A DNA stretch of 64,000 nucleotides from Candidatus Binatia bacterium. Lineage in GTDB: Bacteria > Desulfobacterota > Binatia > Bin18. The notes beneath the pieces were generated by a model. It saw nothing but the letters and a program-made list of their open reading frames with translations. It ran no database searches and was not told the DNA's origin. Position 1 is the stretch's first letter; every line of letters begins with the position of its first letter. Positions 1 to 8,332 of this stretch are shown here, one piece after another. The DNA lies in NCBI GenBank assembly GCA_022820725.1, contig JAJEFA010000007.1, forward strand, positions 495,634 to 559,633, in the 5' to 3' direction. The position numbers and the translations under genes are program-made.

Positions 1-2
1 CG

Positions 3-407
3 GGAGACCCGATTCAACTCAATGGGGATGCCTTCCAACCCGAGGAGATTCAGATCCTGCGCCACGCGCGTGAAGGGTTGCCGGATGTCCGTTCGGACCG
101 ATTTATCTCTATCGATTTTCCGTGCGAGCTGAACGACAGCCTGATCGCGGAAGGGTTAGCACGTGAAGTTGTGCATTATATCCAACAACTCCGCAAGGAA
201 GCTGGCTATCAGGTAGAAGATCGTATTGCAGTAACCTATGAAGCGGATGGGCGCTTACATGATGCCATTACGCAACACAAAACCTATATCCAACAAGAGA
301 CCCTTGCTCACGCCCTGGTACATCGCCAGCCAAGTGGAGATCAGGTCCAGAGTGTAGAGATTGATGGCGCGAATCTGACGGTTGGGGTGCAGCGCGAGTC
401 GGCCTAA
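3..407 (+). CDS. ileS: Isoleucyl-tRNA synthetase, C-terminal fragment (gene starts before the window)
   Basis: The frame is open from the window edge, so only the last 134 residues are present. They read as the C-terminal part of a class I isoleucyl-tRNA synthetase, which charges tRNA-Ile in the cytoplasm. The LAREVVHYIQQLRKEAGY stretch followed by VEDRI is the conserved helix-strand signature of the region after the anticodon-binding domain (DUF5915-like) in the long, eukaryote-like IleRS class. The catalytic HIGH and KMSKS motifs would lie upstream. The downstream gene is about 200 bp away and looks independently transcribed. Confidence 0.85.
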   Translation, partial: GDPIQLNGDAFQPEEIQILRHAREGLPDVRSDRFISIDFPCELNDSLIAEGLAREVVHYIQQLRKEAGYQVEDRIAVTYEADGRLHDAITQHKTYIQQETLAHALVHRQPSGDQVQSVEIDGANLTVGVQRESA

Positions 408-609
408 CTGCTACTCAGTGATTGATCCCTTTCTGTCTATTGGCATAGGGTGTAATGAATCGCGTTTTGGCGTCATGCTGCCGGATCCCATGCGACTTCC
501 CCTTGTGATATTGACCCGCTACCAGGGGCCGATTAAGGTGAAGAGGGTCAAGACTCGCTCTGATATTCAGAGAAAGCTTGAGAGAAGATCGTAGTCTGGG
601 AGGTCTGAG

Positions 610-954
610 ATGTATACGAAGAGCGGAATACGATGGGGTGGTGTCCTGGTGCTGACAGCGTTTCTTGTGAGCGCCTGCTCTCAACCCCTCTCGACCCGAG
701 AGAAAGGCACACTGGGGGGCGCAGGACTCGGGGCCGCAACTGGCGCAATTATCGGGGCCGTCGTTGGGAGTCCTGGAGCTGGAGCCGCCATTGGTGGAGC
801 GCTCGGGGGTGTCACCGGCGCAGTCGTTGGTGACAAAATGCAGAATCAAGAAACTCAGCAGCAGAACCAGCAGCTTCAGCTTGAGCAGCAACGGCGCGAG
901 CTTGAGCAGCAGCGACAGGAACTTGAAGAACTCAAGCGGCAACAAGAATACTAA
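610..954 (+). CDS. Glycine-zipper lipoprotein (short paralogue of the next gene)
   Basis: This 114-residue lipoprotein has a signal peptide ending in the lipobox LVSAC, with lipidated Cys at residue 23. A glycine-zipper membrane segment (about 33-76, GAGLGAATGAIIGA type) follows, then a Gln/Glu/Leu/Arg-rich coiled coil to the C-terminus. Glycine-zipper lipoproteins sit in the outer membrane or tether it to peptidoglycan. A strong ribosome site (gggaggt, 598-604) fixes the start. The next gene, 19 bp downstream, repeats the same N-terminal half and adds an OmpA domain, so the two arose by duplication and this copy lost or never had the peptidoglycan-binding part. Confidence 0.8.
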   Translation: MYTKSGIRWGGVLVLTAFLVSACSQPLSTREKGTLGGAGLGAATGAIIGAVVGSPGAGAAIGGALGGVTGAVVGDKMQNQETQQQNQQLQLEQQRRELEQQRQELEELKRQQEY

Positions 955-973
955 ACCGGAGAAAGTGTTGGCT

Positions 974-1684
974 ATGAGCAAGACGGTCCTTCCTCTGCTG
1001 ACGTTCATACTGGTCTTTGTGATCGGCTGTGCGCAGCCCTTGTCGACCCGCGAGAAGGCTACGCTGGGTGGTGCGGGTCTCGGGGCCGCCACCGGTGCAA
1101 TTATTGGCGCTGCGGTTGGAAATCCGGGGGCCGGAGCCGCCATTGGTGGAGCGCTAGGAGGCGTCACCGGCGCAGTCGCCGGTGACCGATTTCAGAAACG
1201 TGATACTGAACTCGCGGCGAACCAGCAGCAAATTGAACGGCAACGCCAAGAGATAGTGCGCAACCGCCAACTGCTTGAAGAACTCAAGCGGCGCAATCTT
1301 GAGGCACGAGAGACCGAACGCGGTGTGGTGGTCAATCTTCCGGATGTCTTGTTTGAATTCGGGCGGTCCGACCTGACCGGTGATGCTCAGGGTCGAGTCC
1401 AGGGCATTGCTGACGTGCTGAATGATCAGGCTCAGGGACGACGGGTATCAATTGAAGGGCATACCGACGCTATTGGCAGTGAAGAAGCAAACCAACTCTT
1501 GTCTGAAAGACGGGCGGGTAGTGTCGCCAGCGCCTTGGCGACAGCGGGGGTCGACCAGGCCCGGGTGACAACAACGGGCTACGGCGAGCGGTATCCGGTT
1601 GCACCGAATACCAACCCCGACGGCTCGGATAACTCAGCGGGACGAGCTAAAAATCGGCGGGTTGAAGTGGTGATTGAAAATTAG
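974..1684 (+). CDS. OmpA-family lipoprotein with glycine zipper
   Basis: This is a 236-residue outer-membrane lipoprotein. The lipobox (VIGC, Cys19) is followed by a glycine zipper (about 30-75), a short coiled coil (about 80-115) and a C-terminal OmpA/MotB peptidoglycan-binding domain (about 118-236). The domain shows VLFEFGRSDL, the IEGHTDAIGS motif and the terminal NRRVEVVI strand. It probably anchors the outer membrane to the cell wall. I chose ATG 974 over longer in-frame starts because it begins a proper signal peptide and lies after ggagaa. The pair with the preceding gene is probably one operon. Confidence 0.88.
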   Translation: MSKTVLPLLTFILVFVIGCAQPLSTREKATLGGAGLGAATGAIIGAAVGNPGAGAAIGGALGGVTGAVAGDRFQKRDTELAANQQQIERQRQEIVRNRQLLEELKRRNLEARETERGVVVNLPDVLFEFGRSDLTGDAQGRVQGIADVLNDQAQGRRVSIEGHTDAIGSEEANQLLSERRAGSVASALATAGVDQARVTTTGYGERYPVAPNTNPDGSDNSAGRAKNRRVEVVIEN

Positions 1685-1710
1685 TGGTCTGCTACGGGTG
1701 AGGGGATTGC

Positions 1711-3156
1711 TCATTCCAGCACTTCTTCTTGAACGTCCGCCTCTTCCCCATACTCTGAGGCGGGTGTTGTCTCTCCGCTCCCTTCTTCCGGCTCCGGCTT
1801 CTCCCAAAAGTCTTCGGGATTCTTAGCGAACCGGGAAAAAACATAATCCCGCAGGGTAAAGACGGTCTCTCCCCCCTCCAGCATGGCAAAGTGCTTTTCC
1901 GCTTCCTCTTGTATTGTCTGGCCGAGAAAGACGGTCGCGAGTTTTTCACCCGCCTCATCTGTAGCGACAAGGGTGAGGGCAGGCTTGTCGAGTCCATACA
2001 GACTCAAGTCTTCCGGGTTATCCGCGGCGATTTCAAATCCACGCAGTTCTCGCAGGTCAGCGACATATTGGCTGAGGGTTGCCGTCTTAAGCGTTCCTTC
2101 AGATTTTCTATCAATTTCCCACGCGTTCTCTTCCCCGCGCGCGAGCGTAAACCCCCCTCTCCCCGCGCGCGTGACCACGACTTGGGCGATCTTTCCTTCC
2201 GGTATGCTGACGACGCCCTTATCTCGAAAGTCAGTAGCTGACTTGCGCAGGTCTTTCAGCAGACCTGCGCGCGCAAGATAGAGCGTTTCTCCGTCGCCAC
2301 GCTTGAGGTAACGTTGCGTTGTCCCGGCATCCACGCTTTTCTCGTCTCCAACCGATAGCGTTCGTTTTGTGTCCTCTCCAAGGTGGAGCGAAACGGTCAG
2401 TTGAGCCGGGTCAAGGCCAAAAGCTGACAGGTCGAGCAACGGCTGCTCAACGAAGTCTTCCGCCCGCATACCTTCCAGGGTTGAGAGGTAGGTTTGGACG
2501 GCGGTCGTATCGACCGCGTGTGAAGCCCGGTTTTCAAACGTCCAACCATCATCCGTCTTGCCCAAGACAATACTTGTCTCAGCAGTGTTGATGGCTATCC
2601 GGGTGACCCGGTCTCTCTCAAACGGCAGCACCGTCTTGTCTCGCAGTTCCTTGACTTCTTTGGTGAGTCCCAAGCGAAACGCCTGGCGGGTGAGATGGAG
2701 CTGTGGATCACCTTCTTTCTGAACATAGGCGGAAAACCCGACTGGCGTGTCTTTGCCAATCGACACCTCTGGCAGTGTCGTGCCGTCCTGCAGAGCAATG
2801 CGCAGAACGACGGGCGGCTGAGCCAAACCGTACAGGGCGAGGTCGGCCGGCTCTTCGGGGGTCAGACTGCGGGTGACCTCTTCGTCTACTACGGTGGTTA
2901 GCATATTATTCACCGCAGTATCGTCGGCCTTCGCCTGAATAGGAGCCGTAATGTCCCACTCCCCCGCTGCAGTCTGTTGTAGGCGGATTTCTCGCTCGGG
3001 ATAGGTCAGGGTCAGCGTATCCACCTTCTCCTTCTCGAACGTCAAAATCGTCGGTCTTTCGGCCTCCTGTTTGGCTTTCGGCAGTTCAATAAAATAGACA
3101 TACGTCCCCAGGCCCAGGAGGACGACCAGCATGAGAATAGTTCGTGGCACATTCAT
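1711..3156 (-). CDS. DUF4340 domain protein, membrane-anchored, last gene of the Gld-type ABC operon
   Basis: This is a 481-residue protein with one N-terminal membrane anchor (about 5-25) and a long extracytoplasmic part built of repeated beta-rich modules. Each module has an LYGL-type motif (for example LALYGLAQPP and LSLYGLDKP), typical of DUF4340. The family is routinely found downstream of GldG-like subunits of ABC exporters. It begins 22 bp after the upstream gene, so it is the fourth gene of that operon. A longer frame to 3213 overlaps the upstream gene and lacks the hydrophobic start, so ATG 3156 is preferred. The acidic C-terminal tail is low complexity. Biochemical function is unknown. 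Confidence 0.8.
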   Translation of the reverse strand: MNVPRTILMLVVLLGLGTYVYFIELPKAKQEAERPTILTFEKEKVDTLTLTYPEREIRLQQTAAGEWDITAPIQAKADDTAVNNMLTTVVDEEVTRSLTPEEPADLALYGLAQPPVVLRIALQDGTTLPEVSIGKDTPVGFSAYVQKEGDPQLHLTRQAFRLGLTKEVKELRDKTVLPFERDRVTRIAINTAETSIVLGKTDDGWTFENRASHAVDTTAVQTYLSTLEGMRAEDFVEQPLLDLSAFGLDPAQLTVSLHLGEDTKRTLSVGDEKSVDAGTTQRYLKRGDGETLYLARAGLLKDLRKSATDFRDKGVVSIPEGKIAQVVVTRAGRGGFTLARGEENAWEIDRKSEGTLKTATLSQYVADLRELRGFEIAADNPEDLSLYGLDKPALTLVATDEAGEKLATVFLGQTIQEEAEKHFAMLEGGETVFTLRDYVFSRFAKNPEDFWEKPEPEEGSGETTPASEYGEEADVQEEVLE

Positions 3157-3178
3157 AACTAGCGGAGAGACAAGCTGG

Positions 3179-4729
3179 TTACCGCCGTCGCCACCACGTG
3201 GCGAGCCCGGCAATGAGCAATATCTCGGGCAGAATCAGAACGGACAGATAAAAGACCGTCGTTCCTTGGTCGGCAGTAAGCTGAACGCGTGAAGCGCGAA
3301 TCGTCCGGGGACGGATGGAGATCAGCTCTTCTTCCCCGACGAGCCAACTCACGGTGTTCAGCAACAGGTCTCGGTTAAAATACTGACCGAGAAACTGATT
3401 GTTGGCAAAACCGGCATTGCCAAAGACCACCATCCGGGCGGTATCCGCAAGCTCCTCATCTATTTCTTTCAGCTCCACTGTGACTGCGGTAGCCAAAGAG
3501 ATAGGGCCTTTACGATCATGATCGTCGAGCCGCACGCTTTGGTTTTGGAACACCTCCTCAAGGTCGGTTTCCGCCCAGGCGTTCGGCCCGGTCTTGACCA
3601 AGCTGACTGATGTGATTCCAGCCCGGCCGGCCGCATCTGCTTCAACCGAGCGGGAAATGCCGTAGGTTGTCAGCGCCGCCGAGCCGCGTCGACCCAGGTC
3701 CGTCGTAATCGGATGTTCCCCATAGGTCTGGGCCAGGGGAGTGAGGGTAAACGTCCGGCCACGCAACAGCTGGAGTTGTTCATCGACAATGACATCGTTG
3801 CCGACCTGAATCCCCCACTGGGCCAGATATGGAATCAACTCTGGCGTTGCGCGCGGATTGAGCAGGAAGAGGGCCGCGCCGGCTTTTTTCAAATAGGCAT
3901 CGATCAACTGAGTCTCATGCGCCAAGAGGGAACGCTGTGCCCCGGCAACGATCAGCAGATTGGCCTCTTCCGGCACGGATGTATCCGGCGCAAGGACCAG
4001 CGTGTTGACGGTATAGCCCTCGTTTTCAAGCGCCGTCCGGAGTTGCCCATAACTCCCGGCATCCTGAATATCCTGGCTGCTGGGCTCGCCATGCCCCTCG
4101 AGAAAGTAAACGGTTTTCCTGTCAGGGCGGGAGATTTTGATGATGCCGTTAGTCAGGTCTTCTTCGGTTGTTTTGTTGATGAGATTGGTCTGGTCTCCAT
4201 ACCGCAACACAATGGTCGGAATCGTGGTGACCTGGAATCGCTCGGCCAAGTCCGGTCGTTGGTCGGGATCGATGATCCGTGAGGCAATCTTGTCCGAATC
4301 ATACTCATAGCTGCTCAGCAGTTCGCGCAGTTGCGGGTCCGAGCCGGCTTGGACAAAGGCGTCAATTTCCAGTTTTTTATCCAACTGGCGGAGCACATTT
4401 TCTGACTGTGGAGACAGGCTATAGACATTGGCCTCAGTCAGATCGAAGCGGTGATGGTGACGGGTAGACAGATAATTCACCAGGATGAGGATACCGATAA
4501 AGAGCAGAGAATAGACCGCGGCGCTGGCTCCGTATTTGGTCGAGCGCTCGCCAAGAAAGGCTTTGACCGACCCTCTGGACGAGATGAGGGCACCAATTAC
4601 GGCCACGAGGCCGGTCAAGGTGTGCACGAGGACATAGGCGGAAAAATGGCGAGTCAGGAAATAGGCCACTCCGGCAAACAGCAGCAGAATGACCCCGACC
4701 ACCCCGTAAAACGAACCAAGACGCGCCAT
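3179..4729 (-). CDS. gldG: GldG-like ABC exporter auxiliary subunit
   Basis: A 516-residue membrane protein with three N-terminal transmembrane helices (about 5-95), a large periplasmic region and a final C-terminal helix (about 485-510) before WWRRR. The periplasmic part begins with the FDLTEANVYSLSPQS motif of GldG-type ABC subunits and contains the EGHGEPS and LLIVAGA motifs of the associated DUF7088/ABC_transp_aux domain. The start at 4729 follows a good ribosome site (ggaggt). It is 4 bp after the permease gene. In gliding Bacteroidetes GldAFG supports motility; outside that group the operon is a general exporter of unknown cargo, and no gliding genes are seen here. Confidence 0.85.
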   Translation of the reverse strand: MARLGSFYGVVGVILLLFAGVAYFLTRHFSAYVLVHTLTGLVAVIGALISSRGSVKAFLGERSTKYGASAAVYSLLFIGILILVNYLSTRHHHRFDLTEANVYSLSPQSENVLRQLDKKLEIDAFVQAGSDPQLRELLSSYEYDSDKIASRIIDPDQRPDLAERFQVTTIPTIVLRYGDQTNLINKTTEEDLTNGIIKISRPDRKTVYFLEGHGEPSSQDIQDAGSYGQLRTALENEGYTVNTLVLAPDTSVPEEANLLIVAGAQRSLLAHETQLIDAYLKKAGAALFLLNPRATPELIPYLAQWGIQVGNDVIVDEQLQLLRGRTFTLTPLAQTYGEHPITTDLGRRGSAALTTYGISRSVEADAAGRAGITSVSLVKTGPNAWAETDLEEVFQNQSVRLDDHDRKGPISLATAVTVELKEIDEELADTARMVVFGNAGFANNQFLGQYFNRDLLLNTVSWLVGEEELISIRPRTIRASRVQLTADQGTTVFYLSVLILPEILLIAGLATWWRRR

Positions 4730-4733
4730 AGCA

Positions 4734-5504
4734 CTACCTCCAGCGCAGCGATTCAACCGAACGCTGGGTCAAAAATAAGGACAGCAGGATCAGACTGGCG
4801 AAGTACACCAAATCTTGGGTGTCAATGAGGCCGTTGACCATTTCGGCAAAGTGTTCAGTGACGGATAAATAGCGCAAGAGAGGTCCGAGCACCTCACCGG
4901 CAGTATCAGCCGGCCAGCCGATAATATACAGCAGCAGAGTGGCCACCAGCCCGCTCACTGCGGCAATGATCTGGTTTTCGGTAAACGACGAGGTGAGGAG
5001 TCCGACGGCAACAAAGGAAGTCGCTAATAATAACAAGCCCAGATAGCCGGCCAGCAGGACTCCAATCTCCGGATTGCCAAACGCAATCAGCACCGCCGGG
5101 TATACCCCGGTCAGGCCAAGCATGATGCAAATAAACAGAAACGAGGCCAGGAATTTGCCCAACACAATCTCGCCCGTGCGGAGCGGAGATGTCAGGAGGA
5201 GTTCGTAAGTACCACCTTTTTTTTCTTCCGCATAGGCACGCATCGTGATCATGGGAACGAGAATGACCAGCACAATGGACAGATTATGCATCAGCGGGGC
5301 AATAACAAACTCGTTGAGATTCAGCTGATCTTCCGCTCCCTGCTGGAGCTGGGTGTAAATACTGAGCAGCACATTAAAGCGGGAGAGCAGGTTAAAGAAA
5401 AACCACCCACCCAGCAAGAGAAACCCGGTCAGGACGACGTAGGCAATGGGCGAGACAAAATAGGCCCGCAGTTCTTTGCGAACGATGGTGAATACATTTC
5501 TCAT
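4734..5504 (-). CDS. gldF: ABC-2 type permease (GldF-like)
   Basis: A 256-residue integral membrane protein with about six transmembrane helices. It reads as an ABC-2 family permease: the N-terminal IVRKELRAYFVSPIAYVV segment and the central MRAYAEEKKGGTYELLLTSPLR motif are diagnostic of this subclass. It would form the channel driven by the ATPase encoded immediately upstream. Its ATG overlaps the ATPase stop codon by 4 bp (ATGA), with a strong ggaggagg ribosome site, so translation is coupled. Cargo is unknown. Confidence 0.88.
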   Translation of the reverse strand: MRNVFTIVRKELRAYFVSPIAYVVLTGFLLLGGWFFFNLLSRFNVLLSIYTQLQQGAEDQLNLNEFVIAPLMHNLSIVLVILVPMITMRAYAEEKKGGTYELLLTSPLRTGEIVLGKFLASFLFICIMLGLTGVYPAVLIAFGNPEIGVLLAGYLGLLLLATSFVAVGLLTSSFTENQIIAAVSGLVATLLLYIIGWPADTAGEVLGPLLRYLSVTEHFAEMVNGLIDTQDLVYFASLILLSLFLTQRSVESLRWR

Positions 5505-6247
5505 TCCGCGGCCTCCTCCACCGTTTCCGCCGCTCCCGGCTCTTCCTGTGCAATGGCTTTGAGAAACACGTCTTCGAGCGTCTGATCTTGGGCGAGGTTC
5601 GTAAGCATATCTTCGGCCACGACTTTTCCGGCGTTAATAATGACGACTTTCTCACACACCTGAGCGACTTCGGGCAGGATATGCGTAGACAGGATAACGG
5701 TATGCTCGCCGGCAAGCTCCTTAATCAAGGATCGGATGCCAATAATCTGCTGCGGGTCGAGGCCGACCGTTGGCTCATCCAGAACGAGAACGCTTGGATT
5801 ATGGATAATCGCTTGGGCCAGTCCTACCCGTTGCCGATAGCCTTTTGAAAGATAGCCAGTAACCCGATAGGCGACATCAGTCAGGCCACAGCGCGCCAAC
5901 ACATGGTCCAGGGCGTCCGGGATATCTGCGCGTGCCATACCTTTAATACGGGCGACAAAACGCAGATACGCGGTGACCGTCATATCGTTATAGAGCGGCG
6001 GGGATTCCGGGAGATACCCGATCCGTTTGCGGGCCTCAAAGGACTCATCAAAGATATCAAATCCCGCTACTTTGACGGTTCCCGCTGTTGCCGGCATAAA
6101 ACCCGTAATAATGCGCATGGTCGTGGTTTTCCCAGAACCGTTCGGTCCGAGGAATCCGAGGATCTGACCTGACTCAGCCTGGAAGGAGATATCAGACACC
6201 GCAGTCAAGTCACCGTAGCGTTTCGTAAGATTTTGTACTTCTATCAT
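5501..6247 (-). CDS. gldA: ABC transporter ATP-binding protein (GldA-like)
   Basis: A 248-residue cytoplasmic ATPase. Walker A is GPNGSGKTT (about 34-42), the signature is LSKGYRQRVGLAQA, and Walker B is VLVLDEPTVGLDP followed by the STHILPEV switch His. This is the DRA/NatA-like class that pairs with ABC-2 permeases. It is the first gene of the four-gene exporter operon. ATG 6247 (MIEVQNLTKRYG) is the family-typical start; a 9-residue upstream extension is in frame but unlikely. A candidate promoter lies about 65 bp upstream. Confidence 0.9.
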   Translation of the reverse strand: MIEVQNLTKRYGDLTAVSDISFQAESGQILGFLGPNGSGKTTTMRIITGFMPATAGTVKVAGFDIFDESFEARKRIGYLPESPPLYNDMTVTAYLRFVARIKGMARADIPDALDHVLARCGLTDVAYRVTGYLSKGYRQRVGLAQAIIHNPSVLVLDEPTVGLDPQQIIGIRSLIKELAGEHTVILSTHILPEVAQVCEKVVIINAGKVVAEDMLTNLAQDQTLEDVFLKAIAQEEPGAAETVEEAAE

Positions 6248-6309
6248 GGTTTTGTTACGCCTGAGAGTGGGCAATACACGGGATGACGAAAATTCGCTTT
6301 TGGCAGGAA

Positions 6310-6338
6310 TCTTTAAGACCGGTTTCCCCTCTTGTCAA
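6310..6338 (-). promoter_or_regulatory. Candidate promoter of the gldA operon
   Basis: On the minus strand a perfect TTGACA -35 (6338-6333) is followed after 17 bp by TAAAGA (6315-6310), a poor -10 match. The -35 overlaps a small palindrome GTCAA-g-TTGAC (6334-6344). Position about 65 bp before the gldA start is suitable. This is inference from sequence pattern only. Confidence 0.35.
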
Positions 6339-6462
6339 GTTGACCATAGGCAGGGAAGTTGTCTCTGCCGCTGTTGGACGGGAAAACTCTGGTGACATTC
6401 ATACCCTTTTCGTTTTTTCTCCCCAGTGAGCGAGGGTCTATTAGGAAAGGGGGAGGCTCGAT

Positions 6463-6495
6463 ACTATGATCTGGAGCAGGTCTTCATAGTTTTTT
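6463..6495 (+). terminator. Weak hairpin with T-run upstream of the ECF sigma gene
   Basis: ACTATGA (6463-6469) can pair with TCATAGT (6484-6490), followed directly by a run of six T (6490-6495). It lies 60 bp before the sigma start, so it may be a leader attenuator or a chance hairpin. The stem is short and AT-rich. Confidence 0.3.
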
Positions 6496-6557
6496 GCGAC
6501 CGTGTGCTGAATAGTCGTGTCTCCTTTCACGTCTTACCCTAAGGATGCTGGAAAACG

Positions 6558-7130
6558 GTGGAAATAAGCGATTGGGAACTCGTCCGGCGCTGCAAGCAGG
6601 ATGACCGTCAGGCGTTTCAAGAACTGGTTGAGCGGTATCAGCGAAAGGCGGTGGCAATTGCGCTGGGAATGCTCCACGACCGTGAGGATGCCCTTGAGGT
6701 CGCCCAAGAAGCGTTCACCAAGGTTTTTACGAGTATCAGCAAGTTTAAAGAAGAGTCCAGTTTTTACACCTGGCTGTACCGAATCATTGTAAATCTATCT
6801 ATTGACCGCCAGCGCCAGCGTAGCCGACGCTCAATGTTCGAGCGACATCAGTCAAGGGGAGATGACGATGACGATTGGGTTGAGAGTATTCCAGATACGC
6901 ACGGCCTTGACCCTTCAGAGCTCGTTGCCGAGCGTGAACTTGGACGGCAGATCCGGGCTGCTATCAACGAGTTGACGCCTGCCCATAAAGCGGTCATATT
7001 ACTACGGGCCGTCGAAGGGTTGTCGTACGAAGAGATCAGTCAGGTGTTGCAGTGTTCCAGGGGAACGGTAATGAGCCGCCTGCACTATGCAAGAAAAAGG
7101 TTGCAAAAGCGCCTAGGGCACGACCTTTAA
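6558..7130 (+). CDS. ECF-subfamily RNA polymerase sigma factor
   Basis: A 190-residue sigma factor. Region 2 (about 20-88) has the REDALEVAQEAFTKVF and FYTWLYRIIVNLSID motifs. A charged linker follows, then region 4 (about 130-185) with LTPAHKAVILLRAVEGLSYEEI and the CSRGTVMSRLHYARKRL helix-turn-helix. It directs RNA polymerase to a specific regulon, likely an envelope stress response. The start is GTG with aagg upstream. The next genes encode a membrane anti-sigma factor and a secreted protein, forming a three-gene unit in which the second gene should hold this sigma factor inactive. Confidence 0.9.
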   Translation: MEISDWELVRRCKQDDRQAFQELVERYQRKAVAIALGMLHDREDALEVAQEAFTKVFTSISKFKEESSFYTWLYRIIVNLSIDRQRQRSRRSMFERHQSRGDDDDDWVESIPDTHGLDPSELVAERELGRQIRAAINELTPAHKAVILLRAVEGLSYEEISQVLQCSRGTVMSRLHYARKRLQKRLGHDL

Positions 7131-7232
7131 CCAAGACTTCCGACCTATGATTCGTATCTCTTGTCAGACACCGCCTCCCGCCTTTCCCCGCACCGTCAGG
7201 TGGGAAGCTCGTTAATCAGGATAGCGCAGCAT

Positions 7233-7787
7233 ATGGCGAGCTGTTCTCACCCCTCACAACTCATTTCTCTTGTGTATGACAACGAGCTTGACGAGGCTCG
7301 GCGTGACGAAGCCACTTCTCAGATCGCCGATTGTCCGGAGTGCACCCACCGGCTGCAACGGCTCGAACGCACGCATGAGACGCTGAGTCAGACACTCGAC
7401 GAGGAAGTCGCTCGTGTTGATTTCTCGGATTTCTGGCCACGGATTGAACAGGGAATAGCAGCTCAACCTGCCTCTCTGACGAGTCAGTGGGCAAGTCGTT
7501 TTCGGCTCTGGCGTATGCAGTGGCACGCCCCCTTTTCGTGGCATGTTCCGGCGTGGGCAACAGCTGTGGGACTCTTTCTCTTCACCGCGGCTGTCTCCAC
7601 GCAGCTCCCCACTTCGAGAGGGGCTGTGCAGATCCCGGCGACCAAGAAACCGGTGAGAGTAGCCCTCAACAATCAAGCGCAGATCGAATCTCTCTCCGCG
7701 ACCTCGACCGTCCTGGTCTGGAATGAGCCGACGAGCAATGCCACAGTCATCTGGGTCGATGAGATACTGGGGGAAGAGCTGCCATGA
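7233..7787 (+). CDS. Membrane-anchored anti-sigma factor with an altered zinc-finger motif
   Basis: A 184-residue protein with an N-terminal anti-sigma (ZAS-like) domain, one transmembrane helix (about 108-128, WATAVGLFLFTAAV) and an extracytoplasmic tail. The helical domain ends in IADCPEC (Cys34, Cys37). The His expected four residues before the first Cys (H-x3-C-x2-C) is Gln30, so zinc binding is doubtful or uses another ligand such as His6. ATG 7233 is preferred over TTG 7161 because it starts the domain properly. It sits just after the ECF sigma gene and its stop overlaps the next start, so all three are probably co-transcribed. Confidence 0.78.
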   Translation: MASCSHPSQLISLVYDNELDEARRDEATSQIADCPECTHRLQRLERTHETLSQTLDEEVARVDFSDFWPRIEQGIAAQPASLTSQWASRFRLWRMQWHAPFSWHVPAWATAVGLFLFTAAVSTQLPTSRGAVQIPATKKPVRVALNNQAQIESLSATSTVLVWNEPTSNATVIWVDEILGEELP

Positions 7788-8272
7788 ATATGCGCCACCT
7801 GTCCTTTTCTGTGCCAGCCACCCTCGTGTTTTTCCTGTGCATCGCCTCAGTTGCCTTGGGGGATATGGTTCATATTCGTGTTGAGACCGTTCTGGCAACC
7901 GACGCCTCACAGGAATTTGATAATCGTCTGACCGGGATGCGTTCTCAGCTTTTGGCCTTCCGCTATTCTGCCTATCGCCTGGTTCAGGAGGAGCGTCGCA
8001 AAGTCGAGTTTGGCAAACAGGTAAACTTCTCTTTGCCCGGTGGACGGTTTCTCCAGGTCGTTCCAAAAGAGTATGTGAATGAACAGATTGCACTTCACGT
8101 GATGCTGATGGAAGGCGCCTCTCCTTCTCCGCTGATGAGCACGCTGCTCTCAATTCCGAATCGCGGCATGCTTTTTGTCGGTGGGCGCAAACACCAAGGC
8201 GGGACGCTCATCATTCGTATCGGTGCGGCGGCGGACACTCTCCCTCCCACCATCATCAAGACGGAAGAATAA
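7784..8272 (+). CDS. Secreted protein of unknown function in the sigma/anti-sigma operon
   Basis: A 162-residue protein with a clear signal peptide (hydrophobic core to about residue 26, ending ASVALG). The mature part has no motif I can name; it looks like a compact beta-rich domain of about 135 residues (VHIRVETVLATDAS, NFSLPGGRFLQVVP, GGTLIIRIG). The ATG overlaps the anti-sigma stop codon (ATGA), so translation is coupled. The context suggests a periplasmic sensor or an effector of the same stress response, but that is inference from position only. Confidence 0.7.
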   Translation: MNMRHLSFSVPATLVFFLCIASVALGDMVHIRVETVLATDASQEFDNRLTGMRSQLLAFRYSAYRLVQEERRKVEFGKQVNFSLPGGRFLQVVPKEYVNEQIALHVMLMEGASPSPLMSTLLSIPNRGMLFVGGRKHQGGTLIIRIGAAADTLPPTIIKTEE

Positions 8273-8332
8273 CCTCGCTCCCTCCAGACGCGACGCTTCT
8301 GGCAATCCGTGAGCTACTTCACTTGACAATGG

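Larger units (their letters stand above)
6248..6557. other. Divergent intergenic region between the gld operon and the ECF sigma gene
   Basis: About 310 bp without a convincing gene. It holds the candidate gldA promoter and an AT-rich hairpin with a T-run on the sigma-gene side. I did not find a clear ECF-type autoregulatory promoter for the sigma gene. Confidence 0.6.

Noticed and set aside
415..1167. A 250-residue open frame on the minus strand
   Set aside because: It is the reverse of the repetitive glycine-zipper genes, has proline/alanine composition expected from that strand, and no start or motif of its own.
7254..8153. A 299-residue minus-strand frame across the anti-sigma and secreted genes
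   Set aside because: Arg/Ser-rich shadow of two well-supported plus-strand genes with coupled starts.
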